From: Litorilituus lipolyticus | Lineage (GTDB): Bacteria > Pseudomonadota > Gammaproteobacteria > Enterobacterales > Alteromonadaceae | Reading direction: 5' to 3' | DNA: 64,000 nt | Assembly (NCBI RefSeq): GCF_006439335.1 | Contig: NZ_SAWY01000036.1 | Location: 266,166 to 330,165, forward strand | Part shown: positions 8,394 to 17,376 of the stretch, piece after piece | How positions within the stretch are numbered: the first letter of the stretch is position 1 | How the letters are laid out: each line of letters begins with the position of its first letter | The notes under the pieces: model-generated | What the model saw: only the letters and a program-made list of their open reading frames with translations | What the model was told of the DNA's origin: nothing | Databases searched by the model: none | Position numbers and translations under genes: made by a program

Positions 8394-11300
8394 TTACGCC
8401 ACTTTTGCTCTTTTCTCGGCTAGCAATAAGTAAAAGCTTGGTAAAATAAACAGCGTAAATAGTGTGCCAATAAACATACCGGCAACTAATATAATACCAA
8501 TACTATTTCTTGCTTCAGCACCCGCTCCGGTTACTAACACTAATGGGAAGTGACCTAAAATAGTGGCGGCCGTTGTCATTAATATTGGACGCAACCTTGT
8601 TGTTGCGGCTTCCGTAACTGCTGCCAGTTTGTTTGCGCCTTGCTCTTGAGCGTGGTTTGCAAATTCAACAATTAAAATCCCGTTTTTCGCAATGAGGCCA
8701 ATCAAGGTAATTAAACCAATTTGCGAGTAAATGTTGATAGTTGTCAGCTCAACATAAGGAATAAGTAATGCACCGGACAAGGCTAAAGGTACACAACCTA
8801 ATAGCACTACTAGCGGATCTCTAAAGCTATTAAATTGAATTGCCAGTACTAGGAAAACTATGAGCAATGAAATGGCTAATACCATGATCAGGGTATTCCC
8901 TTCTTGGCGAAGTTGTCGAGATTCACCCGCATAATCAATAGAGTAACCTAACGGTAATATCTCGCTGGCGGTTTTCTCTAATGTACTTAATGCCGCTTCT
9001 TTACTCGAGCCTGGCGCGACAGCACCATAAACTCTGAAAGCATTTTGCTGAGCAAAAGTGCCTAGTTGTCTAGGGACAGTTTTCCATTCTAAATCGGCAA
9101 CAGCAGAAATAGGCATGAGCTCGCCCGTTGGTAATTTAATATTTAAAGAAAGAATGGCCTCAGTTTTTGTACGAACATCGTCACTAACAATAGGAATAAC
9201 ACGATAAGCTTTACCGTTATCATCAAAGCGGTTGACGAAATTATTAGAAAGCAAAATACCTAATTGTTGGCTAACTTCAGCAATGCTTATGCCTAAATCA
9301 GCGACTTTTTGTCGGTTTATATTCAGCTCAACTTGCGGTAAATCTATCTTTAAATCTGTATCGGCGTAAATAAACTGCCCGCTGCCAAAGGCAGCACCTA
9401 CTAGCTGATCGGCATATTGCTTCATTTCACTAAAAGGTGCTGAAGATTTAACAACCATTTCTATTTCAAATTGTCCTGAACTCGGTAATGAAGCCGGTAG
9501 GATAGGTAGCATGTTTAATCCTGGAATTTGGGCTAATTTACCGTAAATCTGTGGCAAAATTGATTGAGCACTAAAGTCACGTTCATCAGCATTAACTAGT
9601 TCTAAACCGCCAAAGCCGCCTGAGCCAAAAATAATTTGCCAAATTTGTTTACCGCCTTCAATCTCTTGTAAACTATCAACCACAGGTCCCATTTGACCTA
9701 CATTGTAAGTTAATGATGAATCGGGTGGTGATTGAATAACAAACATAACACCAGCTTGATCTTCTACGGGTGCGAGCTCTTTTTGTGAAAACAGGTAGAA
9801 AGGCACGGCTAATAATGAAACGACAAAAGCAATAAGAAACACTTGCCCTTTCCAGTTAAAGATATGAGTTAATAACTTTCCATAAGCGTTTTGAACCTTA
9901 TCAAAAAGGTGATTCACTTTTTGAGTTAACCATCCTTCTTGGCCACCTTTTGGTGATACATAGGCACTCATGATAGGCGATAATGTGATGGCAACAATGC
10001 CTGAAATAATGACAGCAATAGCCAAAGTAAAGGCGAACTCTTTAAATAATACACCCGTTAACCCTGATAAAAAGCCGATAGGTGCATAAACTGCGGCGAG
10101 GGTTAAGGTCATGGAGATAATAGGTACTAAGAGCTGTCTTGAGCTGATTAACGCCGCATCAACTTTCGACATGCCTTCACGCATGAGTCTGGCGACATTT
10201 TCAACAACAACAATGGCATCATCAACCACTAAGCCCACCGATAATACAATGGCTAGTACGGTAAGTAAGTTGAGCGAAAAGCCCATCATCGCCATGGCTG
10301 CAATTGCACCCAGTATTGAGATAGGAATAGTAATTAACGGCACAATGGCACTTCTAAATGAACCCATTAATAGTAAAACAACTAGGCCAACTAAAATGAC
10401 CGTTTCAATGAGCGTGGTAAAAATTTCTTTTAAGGCATCACGCATGTATAAGGTGCCATCATAGGCAAAATCTATGGAAAGCCCTTGAGGCAACGTTTTA
10501 TTTAGCTCAGCTACTTTTTTATATAAACGATCACCTATGGCTATTTCATTGGCGCCAGGTAGTGGCCATACAGAAATATAAACAGCATCATTTTCGTTAA
10601 GTCTAGCTGTTACGTTGCTGTCTTCTGCCGCAAGCTCAATGGTTGCGATATCTTTTAAATAGATGTTCGCACCATCAATTTCTGCTACAACGAGTTGCTC
10701 AAACTCTGCGACGTTACGCAGTTGGGTGTTAGCTACAATATCAATTTTCTGACGATTGTTTTCAACATACCCCATAGTGGCAATAGTGTTATTTGATTGC
10801 AGTGCTTGATAAACATCGCTAGCACTTAAATTAAAGGTCGTGAGCGCTTGAGCGTTTAACCAGACACGCATAGCTGGCGTTCTCGCGCCTTCTATGCCAA
10901 CACGTTGCACACCTTCAATTGAGTTGAGTATCGGGTTAACTTGTCGGGTTAAGTAGTCAGTAATACGCGATAAGTCATTGCCATTGGCATGGACATTGAG
11001 GTAGAAAACAGCGAAAGGTCGGTCAGCACGGCTAACAGAAACTACAGGATCTTGAGATCCAGAGGGTAATTCATAGCGAATTTGACCTAAACGTGCGGTT
11101 AACTCAGCTAAGGCTAATGTACTATTTTCGTTAAGCTTTAACCAAGCCGTAACTTTACTGCTGCCTGAGGTGCTGGTGGAATCAACATACTCAACACCAG
11201 GCACGGTAGCCGCCACGCGTTCTATGGGCTCAGTGATAAAGCCCTGAACAACATCAGCAGATGCACCAATGTAATAAGTGTCAATGACTAAAGAGGCACT

Positions 11301-11438
11301 TTCAATTTTAGGAAATTGCAACACAGGAATTTTACTTGCTGACCAAATACCAGCAATACAGATAATGATGGATAGTACAATGGCGACGACAGGGCGACGG
11401 ACAAAGATATCCATTACTGAAGGTTTAGAATCGTTCAT
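8394..11438 (-). CDS. RND (HAE1-type) multidrug efflux permease
   Basis: A 1014-residue inner-membrane proton-driven pump of the AcrB/MexF class. It has the usual N-terminal helix (VRRPVVAIVLSIIICIAGI), a large periplasmic porter domain, TM4 with the proton-relay acidic pair in GLVVDDAIVVVENV, a second periplasmic half, and the C-terminal helices with GLIAKNGILIVEFAN. Length is full for the family. The gene starts 8 bp after the adaptor gene ends, so the two are translationally close. The outer-membrane TolC partner is not encoded nearby. Substrates cannot be read from sequence. Expression is probably set by the tetR gene at the head of the operon. Confidence 0.93.
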   Translation of the reverse strand: MNDSKPSVMDIFVRRPVVAIVLSIIICIAGIWSASKIPVLQFPKIESASLVIDTYYIGASADVVQGFITEPIERVAATVPGVEYVDSTSTSGSSKVTAWLKLNENSTLALAELTARLGQIRYELPSGSQDPVVSVSRADRPFAVFYLNVHANGNDLSRITDYLTRQVNPILNSIEGVQRVGIEGARTPAMRVWLNAQALTTFNLSASDVYQALQSNNTIATMGYVENNRQKIDIVANTQLRNVAEFEQLVVAEIDGANIYLKDIATIELAAEDSNVTARLNENDAVYISVWPLPGANEIAIGDRLYKKVAELNKTLPQGLSIDFAYDGTLYMRDALKEIFTTLIETVILVGLVVLLLMGSFRSAIVPLITIPISILGAIAAMAMMGFSLNLLTVLAIVLSVGLVVDDAIVVVENVARLMREGMSKVDAALISSRQLLVPIISMTLTLAAVYAPIGFLSGLTGVLFKEFAFTLAIAVIISGIVAITLSPIMSAYVSPKGGQEGWLTQKVNHLFDKVQNAYGKLLTHIFNWKGQVFLIAFVVSLLAVPFYLFSQKELAPVEDQAGVMFVIQSPPDSSLTYNVGQMGPVVDSLQEIEGGKQIWQIIFGSGGFGGLELVNADERDFSAQSILPQIYGKLAQIPGLNMLPILPASLPSSGQFEIEMVVKSSAPFSEMKQYADQLVGAAFGSGQFIYADTDLKIDLPQVELNINRQKVADLGISIAEVSQQLGILLSNNFVNRFDDNGKAYRVIPIVSDDVRTKTEAILSLNIKLPTGELMPISAVADLEWKTVPRQLGTFAQQNAFRVYGAVAPGSSKEAALSTLEKTASEILPLGYSIDYAGESRQLRQEGNTLIMVLAISLLIVFLVLAIQFNSFRDPLVVLLGCVPLALSGALLIPYVELTTINIYSQIGLITLIGLIAKNGILIVEFANHAQEQGANKLAAVTEAATTRLRPILMTTAATILGHFPLVLVTGAGAEARNSIGIILVAGMFIGTLFTLFILPSFYLLLAEKRAKVA

Positions 11439-11446
11439 GATACTCC

Positions 11447-12532
11447 CTATTGCGCCGCGTTTTCATTGACGATATAGACTTTCATGCCCGGAAATAACTT
11501 AAAAGCACCTTTACTCGCAATTAATTGTCCAGGCTTTAAGCCATTGGTAATCATAACCGTATCACCTTGACGTTCACCCAGTTCAACCTTGGTTTGCTGT
11601 GCGCGATAGTCACCGTTGTCATCTTTAGCCAATAAAAAGACATAATTCCCTAGAGAGTCACGCTTGATCGCAAGGTCTGGTACTGATGTTAATGTTTGCT
11701 GTTTTGCAATAGGTGCATGTACAGTCACTAGCGTATTTGGTTTTAATAACAATTCTTTCGATGAAATCTGAGCACGATATTTTAAATGACGAGATTGCTT
11801 AGATAGTTGTGGGTCAACGGCAATAATTTCAGCAGTGTAAGATTGTGCTTGATTCATAGGTGTTACTTGGATTTTAGAACCGACAGTGAGCTCTTGATAA
11901 AGCTGTGGTAGATAAAAATCAATCCAAGTGTAGTCATTAATACCAACGATAGAAAACACCTTACTATTGTTATCGAGATATTGCCCAATTTCTAAAGTAT
12001 GAATTGCTATTCGACCTTTAAATGGTGCGATAAGTTGCTTCTTTGAAATGGCAGTTGTTAACACGGCAATATCTGATTTCGCAATATCGACGGCAGCTTG
12101 TGCTTTATCGACTTGTTCTTCACTAATTTCTTTGTTTTTCTGCAGTTCAATATAGCGAGCATGTGTTTGCTCATTTAGTGCAAGAGTTGCTTTTGCAGCA
12201 ATTAACCTAGCATTTTCATCACGGTGATCTAACTCAAGTAATACTTGCCCTTCATCAACAATACTACCTGAATGGGCATTTAATTGGGTTATAACACCCG
12301 CTAACTCATTGTTTAGTTCTAAATATTTGAAAGCTTGAACTTCACCGCTGACTTGCACCTGCTTTTGGAAGTTTGTAGATTTTGCCTCAATTGCATTTAC
12401 CGTTGCTGAAGGCTCTGGCATGCTAGCCGCTTGGGCACTAGCCGTAGCTTGTAATGAGGTTTTGTAGCTATGTAAGCCAAAAATAAGGCCTGCCAATATG
12501 CTGATAACGATAATCCAGCGGATAAATTTCAT
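11447..12532 (-). CDS. RND efflux periplasmic adaptor (HlyD/MFP family)
   Basis: A 361-residue membrane fusion protein with an N-terminal signal anchor (about residues 5-22, IIVISILAGLIFGL). A split lipoyl (biotinyl-like) domain follows, beginning with VSGEVQAFKYLELNNELAGVI and GSIVDEGQVLLELD. Then come an alpha-helical hairpin, the second lipoyl half (KKQLIAPFKGRIAIHTLEIGQYL), a beta-barrel and a membrane-proximal domain. It should bridge the RND pump to an outer-membrane channel. There is no lipobox. It lies 110 bp downstream of tetR and 8 bp upstream of the pump gene on the same strand. Confidence 0.92.
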   Translation of the reverse strand: MKFIRWIIVISILAGLIFGLHSYKTSLQATASAQAASMPEPSATVNAIEAKSTNFQKQVQVSGEVQAFKYLELNNELAGVITQLNAHSGSIVDEGQVLLELDHRDENARLIAAKATLALNEQTHARYIELQKNKEISEEQVDKAQAAVDIAKSDIAVLTTAISKKQLIAPFKGRIAIHTLEIGQYLDNNSKVFSIVGINDYTWIDFYLPQLYQELTVGSKIQVTPMNQAQSYTAEIIAVDPQLSKQSRHLKYRAQISSKELLLKPNTLVTVHAPIAKQQTLTSVPDLAIKRDSLGNYVFLLAKDDNGDYRAQQTKVELGERQGDTVMITNGLKPGQLIASKGAFKLFPGMKVYIVNENAAQ

Positions 12533-12642
12533 GTTGTTTCCTTGTTCTCATTGGCTGTAGTTAAAACCAACGAATTGCTTGTTCAATAATAAGAGCGCTT
12601 TCATTAGCGGCATCTTTCATTAAGAATAGTTAATCTATTTGA

Positions 12643-13365
12643 TTACCTTAAACCTGATTCTTCTAGGCATTGGCAGGTTACTAAAATGCTTTCTTTTGTA
12701 AGCTTTTCTCGCCAATCAAAGGTATTAAGTAATCGTTGCATGTTTCGTATATGTATGTGATCAGGTGATAATGCACCACAACTTTCACCTTCTGCAGGTA
12801 ATTGGTTTATTTGCCAATTTTCATGAATACGCACTACCTGAAAATAACCTATCATCATTGACCAAGTCGAAATATCAATCTCGTCAATGTCATGATCAAT
12901 AGAGACTAATTCACCAGAGTCAGCCGCTTGTTTTATAAAACTTTTGAAAGTGCTCTCACACACTTTTCCACAGTTAACCATATGATCAACCCACCTCGGT
13001 GAGCATCTTTTCATCATGGCGTTAGTATTTACAATGCTTTCAAGTTGATCATCAAATGAATACATCTGAACTTTTGCACAACTCAGTAAACTCATTGCAA
13101 TAATACGCTGAGGTGTGCTTAAGGGTAATGACAATACTTGTTTATAAGTGCTATGACGCTGCTGGTACATATTCGTTGCAAGTGCAATTAATACATCTTC
13201 TTTGCATTGCACGAATTTATAAACAGATCCCATCGAAAGGCCAGCTAACTTAGCAATCGCTGACATTGAAAAATCAAGTAAATTGGTTTGCTCTATCACT
13301 TCGATAGCAGCATTTAAAATTAACTTTTCTTGCTCAGCAGGGCTATGCTTGGGGGCTGGAGCCAT
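12643..13365 (-). CDS. TetR-family regulator of the efflux operon
   Basis: A 240-residue TetR/AcrR-type repressor. The N-terminal HTH (residues about 10-57) reads AAIEVIEQTNLLDFSMSAIAK then GLSMGSVYKFVQCKEDVL. The C-terminal ligand domain is variable. The start is the ATG at 13365: AGAGG lies six bases before it, and the HTH begins where expected. A longer frame from 13455 would add 30 residues and run over the operator. It is the first gene of tetR-adaptor-pump, so one operator could control all three. The inducer is unknown. Confidence 0.88.
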   Translation of the reverse strand: MAPAPKHSPAEQEKLILNAAIEVIEQTNLLDFSMSAIAKLAGLSMGSVYKFVQCKEDVLIALATNMYQQRHSTYKQVLSLPLSTPQRIIAMSLLSCAKVQMYSFDDQLESIVNTNAMMKRCSPRWVDHMVNCGKVCESTFKSFIKQAADSGELVSIDHDIDEIDISTWSMMIGYFQVVRIHENWQINQLPAEGESCGALSPDHIHIRNMQRLLNTFDWREKLTKESILVTCQCLEESGLR

Positions 13366-13389
13366 TATACACCTCTGTATTGTAACTTT

Positions 13390-13408
13390 GTTCGAATGGT
13401 ATTCGAAC
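13390..13408. promoter_or_regulatory. Perfect palindromic operator ahead of tetR-RND operon
   Basis: GTTCGAAT (13390-13397), a 3-bp spacer GGT, then ATTCGAAC (13401-13408): both 8-bp arms match perfectly. It is centred 34 bp upstream of the tetR start codon and about 107 bp upstream of the divergent acylphosphatase gene. Size and place suit a TetR-type autoregulatory operator. I did not find a second copy in the 110-bp gap between tetR and the adaptor gene. Confidence 0.65.
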
Positions 13409-13505
13409 GTGATTATAGTTTGATTTCTGCTAAGATCAAGTGCTATCTTGAACAAAGTTAATCAAGTGATTGTTTTAATGAATAAAAATAAAGTGGAAAA
13501 AAATC

Positions 13506-13787
13506 ATGACTAGCAATAGCATCAAAGCCATCGTGAGTGGCAAAGTACAAAAGGTTTGGTTTCGTGCCAATACACAAAAGAAAGCGCAGGAACTAAAGGT
13601 AGTCGGTCACGCAATAAATTTAACTAATGGTGATGTTGAAGTATTGGCTTATGGCGATAAAGTACAATTACAGACCTTAATCGATTGGCTACATATTGGT
13701 TCAGAAAAATCTGAGGTAAAACAGGTTGCTGTGACTGAGTTAGCTAGCGATGAATTAGCACACTTAACCAGTTTTACTACGGGGTAA
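13506..13787 (+). CDS. acyP: Acylphosphatase
   Basis: A 93-residue cytosolic acylphosphatase, which hydrolyses carboxyl-phosphate bonds such as those in acetyl or carbamoyl phosphate. The signature GKVQKVWFR carries the phosphate-binding Arg20. The second motif, AINLTNGDVEVLA, carries the catalytic Asn38. The usual Gly before Phe-Arg (VGFR) is Trp here, a deviation that leaves the two catalytic residues intact. It is divergent from tetR and ends 13 bp from the convergent membrane-protein gene. Length is normal for the family. Confidence 0.88.
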   Translation: MTSNSIKAIVSGKVQKVWFRANTQKKAQELKVVGHAINLTNGDVEVLAYGDKVQLQTLIDWLHIGSEKSEVKQVAVTELASDELAHLTSFTTG

Positions 13788-13800
13788 ATACTGAGTTCGC

Positions 13801-14175
13801 TTAGGTTAAGGTCGTATTAATTAGCATTGCAGGTAACCAGAAAATACTGGCAAATAGCACTGAACTAGTTAATAGCAATGCCACAGTATAGAAAGCCCCC
13901 TGAGTTAGAAAAATTTTCGGCTGCATCAATGCACTTTGCTGAAATGTTATACCGATGAAATTTAACTGTTTTTTTAACCAAGTCACTTTATTAATAAACC
14001 AAGTAAAATAAGGCTTGTAGTAGAGAAATAGGAAACCAAAAACCAGCTCGATTCCACCTAAGTCTGCCAGAAAAATAAACTCAGGCGCAAAAGGTACTAC
14101 AGCGGCCATTAGCAAGATAAAAAGCCACTGCTGAGTTTTTGAAAGTTCATTCCAATTCATATTAAGTTCATCCAA
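13801..14175 (-). CDS. Small membrane protein of unknown function
   Basis: A 124-residue protein I cannot name. It has three probable TM segments: about 15-32 (WLFILLMAAVVPFAPEFI), 36-55 (GGIELVFGFLFLYYKPY), and 95-118 (FYTVALLLTSSVLFASIFWL), with a basic stretch between the second and third. It is 5 bp downstream of another unknown membrane protein and in the same apparent operon as the SPFH gene. No catalytic or metal-binding motif is visible. Confidence 0.6.
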   Translation of the reverse strand: MDELNMNWNELSKTQQWLFILLMAAVVPFAPEFIFLADLGGIELVFGFLFLYYKPYFTWFINKVTWLKKQLNFIGITFQQSALMQPKIFLTQGAFYTVALLLTSSVLFASIFWLPAMLINTTLT

Positions 14176-14180
14176 AAATT

Positions 14181-14624
14181 TTAATGCTGTGAGTTTTGTG
14201 TTTTGCGACCGATATTGGCTTTGGTTAGCAGTGAAAACATTCGCTCAGCAATAAGTGGTAAAAAAATCATTAATAGCCAATCTTTAGTGTGAATTATGCG
14301 CTGATATTGGGCGGCTTCAATTAATACAGGCTCCATACTATAAGGCATAGAGAATAAAGATAATGGCAAAGCTATAATTAAACTAATAATGACAGTGTTT
14401 GAGTTATAAAACTTTTTTATTAATAAAGCGCATATGAATGCACTAATAAAAAGGCTGACATTATGAGGAATACCAATAACCATGAGATAGGCGAGATCAT
14501 TACCTTCTACCTTGGGTAATAAGGGAGGTATAACCTTATGAAAAATTGGTAGTAACAACATAAACAAAAAGGGATATAGGATAGAAAGTGCTACGGTTTT
14601 TGCTGAAAATATGAAGTAATTCAT
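14181..14624 (-). CDS. Small polytopic membrane protein of unknown function
   Basis: A 147-residue protein with about four hydrophobic segments (ALSILYPFLFMLLLPIF, YLMVIGIPHNVSLFISAFIC, VIISLIIALPLSLFS, and a weaker WLLMIFLPLIAERMF). The start is set at the ATG at 14624 because AGGA lies six bases upstream. An ATG at 14630 is too close to that site, and a frame from 14696 would add 24 unlikely residues. It ends 5 bp before the next membrane gene and follows the SPFH gene by 86 bp. I do not recognise the family. Confidence 0.6.
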   Translation of the reverse strand: MNYFIFSAKTVALSILYPFLFMLLLPIFHKVIPPLLPKVEGNDLAYLMVIGIPHNVSLFISAFICALLIKKFYNSNTVIISLIIALPLSLFSMPYSMEPVLIEAAQYQRIIHTKDWLLMIFLPLIAERMFSLLTKANIGRKTQNSQH

Positions 14625-14710
14625 CGTCATTCCTAACTTTTGTATGATACAAAATAATCCTACTGCTCTTTTAGTTAATAAAAGAGCAGCATCCATTTTA
14701 GATTAATGCA

Positions 14711-15643
14711 TTATTTTTCTTTCATATTCCACAGAATATCCTGACCACTACCCATTACCGTGGTAGGTAATTTGCCATCCCATTGCTGTGCTTTTACGTA
14801 ATCAACCAAGACTTGGCTGGTTTGAATTGCTTCAGCCTTTTTCTTAATTGCTTCTGCTTCGGCTAAACCTTTTACTTTGATGGCTTCTGCTTCTGCTTTG
14901 GCTTCTATGGTAATGGCATATGCTGAACCATCTGCTCGGGCTTTTTCTGCGTCACGCTTTGCTTCTGCAGTGTTAACTTCACGTTGCGCTTCTAGCTTTT
15001 GACGCTCTAAGCGGTGCTTTTCAGCAGCGGCTAAGTTTTTCTCTGTCTGTTTTGTTTCGATACTTTGTAAGTATTTTTTTGGCAGAATTAAATTTTCAAT
15101 TTGTACACTATCAAGTTTTACCGGAAACTCAGCCATGGCTGATAATAAAGTTTCTTCAATTTTCTGAATGACTTGTCCACGGTTTTGGATGATTTGCTCG
15201 GCTTTAAAGCGTGCTAAGGCATCTTTTGTTGCTGAACGTAAGCGAGGATCTAATATTCGGTTTTCAAATTGATCTAAACCGCCATAGCCCTTGTAAAGTT
15301 CAAATGCTTCAGCGCGAATAACTGTCCAGTTAACAGAAACTTCAGCTTGGACAGGCATTTGTTCAAAAGTAGAAGCCTTAAGGTTTTCAGTATTTTTACG
15401 AGTACGTATTTCAAGTTCTTCAATACCATCGGCAAAAGGCACTTTGGTATGCAAACCAGGGTTGACTTGGGTTGTTGCTTCACCAAAACGTTTGACGATG
15501 CCAACATGACCTTCATCAATAGTGTAAAATACTTGCCATAAAACGATACCGCTGATTATAGCGATGGCAGCTTTTCCTAGATGTTTGCCTGCTTGTGCGG
15601 TATCAACATTTGCGGTGTTTTTGGTTAGTCCTTTGTTTAGCAT
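14711..15643 (-). CDS. SPFH/Band 7 (prohibitin-like) membrane protein
   Basis: A 310-residue protein with one N-terminal TM helix (about 26-43, KAAIAIISGIVLWQVFYTI). A Band 7 domain follows (GHVGIVKRFGEATTQVNPGLHTKVPF, about residues 49-200), then a long Ala/Glu/Lys-rich coiled coil (about 205-285) and a short C-terminal tail ending near WNMKEK. This is the layout of prohibitin-type scaffolds that oligomerise at the inner membrane, often with FtsH-like proteases. No protease or NfeD gene lies beside it. Its neighbours downstream are two small unknown membrane proteins. A 35-bp perfect palindrome sits 52 bp upstream of the start. Confidence 0.88.
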   Translation of the reverse strand: MLNKGLTKNTANVDTAQAGKHLGKAAIAIISGIVLWQVFYTIDEGHVGIVKRFGEATTQVNPGLHTKVPFADGIEELEIRTRKNTENLKASTFEQMPVQAEVSVNWTVIRAEAFELYKGYGGLDQFENRILDPRLRSATKDALARFKAEQIIQNRGQVIQKIEETLLSAMAEFPVKLDSVQIENLILPKKYLQSIETKQTEKNLAAAEKHRLERQKLEAQREVNTAEAKRDAEKARADGSAYAITIEAKAEAEAIKVKGLAEAEAIKKKAEAIQTSQVLVDYVKAQQWDGKLPTTVMGSGQDILWNMKEK

Positions 15644-15694
15644 AATGACTCCTTTGCTATTTTTATAATTGTTTTATTGTTTCCATGACATAAT

Positions 15695-15729
15695 ATGACC
15701 AACTTGACATATTATGTCAAGTTGGTCAT
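15695..15729. repeat. 35-bp perfect palindrome between ilvA and the SPFH gene
   Basis: Left arm 15695-15710 (ATGACCAACTTGACAT), spacer ATT, right arm 15714-15729 (ATGTCAAGTTGGTCAT), a 16/16 match. It lies 40 bp past the ilvA stop and 52 bp before the SPFH start, both on the minus strand. No T-run follows on either strand. It may end ilvA transcription by a hairpin, or be a strong operator for the SPFH gene. A partial extra copy of the core, ATGACATAAT, abuts it at 15685-15694. Confidence 0.75.
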
Positions 15730-15769
15730 TGCATTTGCTTTGCTGTAAAGGGGAGTTTTACTTAAGGAG

Positions 15770-17344
15770 TTAACTTAAAAAAGTTTGATAAGCGAGGTTG
15801 TCAGTTTCCTCTTGCCACTGGTAACCAAGGGCGTCAAGGTGTTGAAAAAACTCTTTTTCTTTTTCAGGGCTGATTTCAAAACCTGCCAGCACTTGTCCAA
15901 AGGCAGCGCCATGGTTTCGGTAGTGGAACAAGGTAATATTCCATAATTCGCCCATAGCGGCTAAAAACTTCTCTAGTGCACCAGGGTGTTCTGGAAATTC
16001 AAAACTAAATAAACGCTCTTCCTTTTGACTACTGGTGTCGTTATTTTTGCCACCAATCATATAACGGATATGCAGTTTAGCTAACTCATTATCAGTAAAG
16101 TCTCTTACAAGATAATTAGCATTGGTTAAGCTTTGTAATAATTCCTGCCTTTCTTGAACACTACCACCCAAGCGAATGCCAACAAAAATCTCAGCGCTAG
16201 GTTTGCCTGAATAACGGTAATTAAACTCAGTAATTGCGCGGTTTCCTATGGCTTTACAAAAGCGCTTGAAGCTGCCTTTTTCTTCAGGAATAGTAACCGC
16301 AAGTACGGCCTCTTTTTTCTCTCCTAACTCACAACGCTCTGATACATAGCGCAAACTATGAAAATTCATGTTAGCGCCTGAAAGAACAGCCGCTAGGGAT
16401 TTTCCACCCGTTTCATTATTGGCTTGTTGTAATTGACAATATTTTTGTAACCCTGCTAAGGATAGAGCACCCGCTGGTTCTGCGATAACCCGTGTTTGCT
16501 CAAAAATATCTTTGATTGAAGCACAAATTTCATCAGTGGTAACAGTGATCACTTCATCACAATAGCGATTGATTAAATCAAAAGTATGCTCGCCTATACG
16601 CTTTACTGCTACGCCATCAGCAAATAAGCCGACTTGCTCTAAATCTACGGGATGGCCTGCATCTAATGCGGCTTTCAAGCAGGCGGAATCTTGCGCTTCC
16701 ACCCCTATGATTTTAGTTTCTGGACTGAGTTGCTTTAAGTAAACAGCCATACCTGCCAGTAAGCCACCGCCACCTACAGGCACAAAAACTACGTCTGCTT
16801 GAGGTAACTGTTGTAATAACTCTTTGGCGACGGTGCCTTGTCCGGCAATAACTTCTATATCATCAAAAGGGTGGATTAGGGTTTTCTGCTCTTGTTCAGC
16901 AAACTCAATTGAAGCGGCCTGTGCTTCGTTAAAGCTATTACCAACCAAGCGAACTTCACCACCAAAGCGACGCACATTGTCTACTTTGATATCTGGTGTG
17001 GTTTTTGGCATGACGATGGTAGCTTTGATACCAAGTTTATTCGCCGCTAAGGCTAAGCCTTGAGCATGATTACCCGCTGATGCAGCGATAACACCGTGAA
17101 TACATTGCGCTTCAGTTAAACTCGACAGCTTGTTATAAGCCCCTCTGAGTTTGAATGAATGCACAGGCTGCTGATCTTCACGCTTTAAGTAGATTTGATT
17201 ACCAAATCGAGCAGAAAGTTTCGTTAAAGGAGTTAAATCAGTTTCAACGACAACATCATAGATAGGTGCGAGCAATATGCGACGCAAATAATCTAATTCT
17301 TGTGCTTGCTGAGCTAACAACTCTTGGCTTTGTTCTTCAGTCAT
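15770..17344 (-). CDS. ilvA: Threonine ammonia-lyase, biosynthetic
   Basis: A 524-residue PLP enzyme that deaminates threonine to 2-oxobutanoate, the committed step to isoleucine. The PLP lysine is Lys65 in VHSFKLRGAYNKL. The phosphate-binding loop is VGGGGLLAG. Two C-terminal ACT-like regulatory domains (about 335-410 and 430-515) mark the biosynthetic, isoleucine-inhibited form, and the length agrees with the enteric enzyme (about 514). It is the last gene of ilvGMEDA, 32 bp after ilvD. The palindrome at 15695-15729 follows it. Confidence 0.95.
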   Translation of the reverse strand: MTEEQSQELLAQQAQELDYLRRILLAPIYDVVVETDLTPLTKLSARFGNQIYLKREDQQPVHSFKLRGAYNKLSSLTEAQCIHGVIAASAGNHAQGLALAANKLGIKATIVMPKTTPDIKVDNVRRFGGEVRLVGNSFNEAQAASIEFAEQEQKTLIHPFDDIEVIAGQGTVAKELLQQLPQADVVFVPVGGGGLLAGMAVYLKQLSPETKIIGVEAQDSACLKAALDAGHPVDLEQVGLFADGVAVKRIGEHTFDLINRYCDEVITVTTDEICASIKDIFEQTRVIAEPAGALSLAGLQKYCQLQQANNETGGKSLAAVLSGANMNFHSLRYVSERCELGEKKEAVLAVTIPEEKGSFKRFCKAIGNRAITEFNYRYSGKPSAEIFVGIRLGGSVQERQELLQSLTNANYLVRDFTDNELAKLHIRYMIGGKNNDTSSQKEERLFSFEFPEHPGALEKFLAAMGELWNITLFHYRNHGAAFGQVLAGFEISPEKEKEFFQHLDALGYQWQEETDNLAYQTFLS

Positions 17345-17376
17345 AATGGGTGCTTACATTAGAGTGTAATTATTGC

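Noticed and set aside
13366..13455. Possible 30-residue N-terminal extension of the TetR regulator
   Set aside because: It would run across the palindromic operator and has no ribosome site. ATG 13365 has AGAGG at the right distance and the HTH begins where expected.
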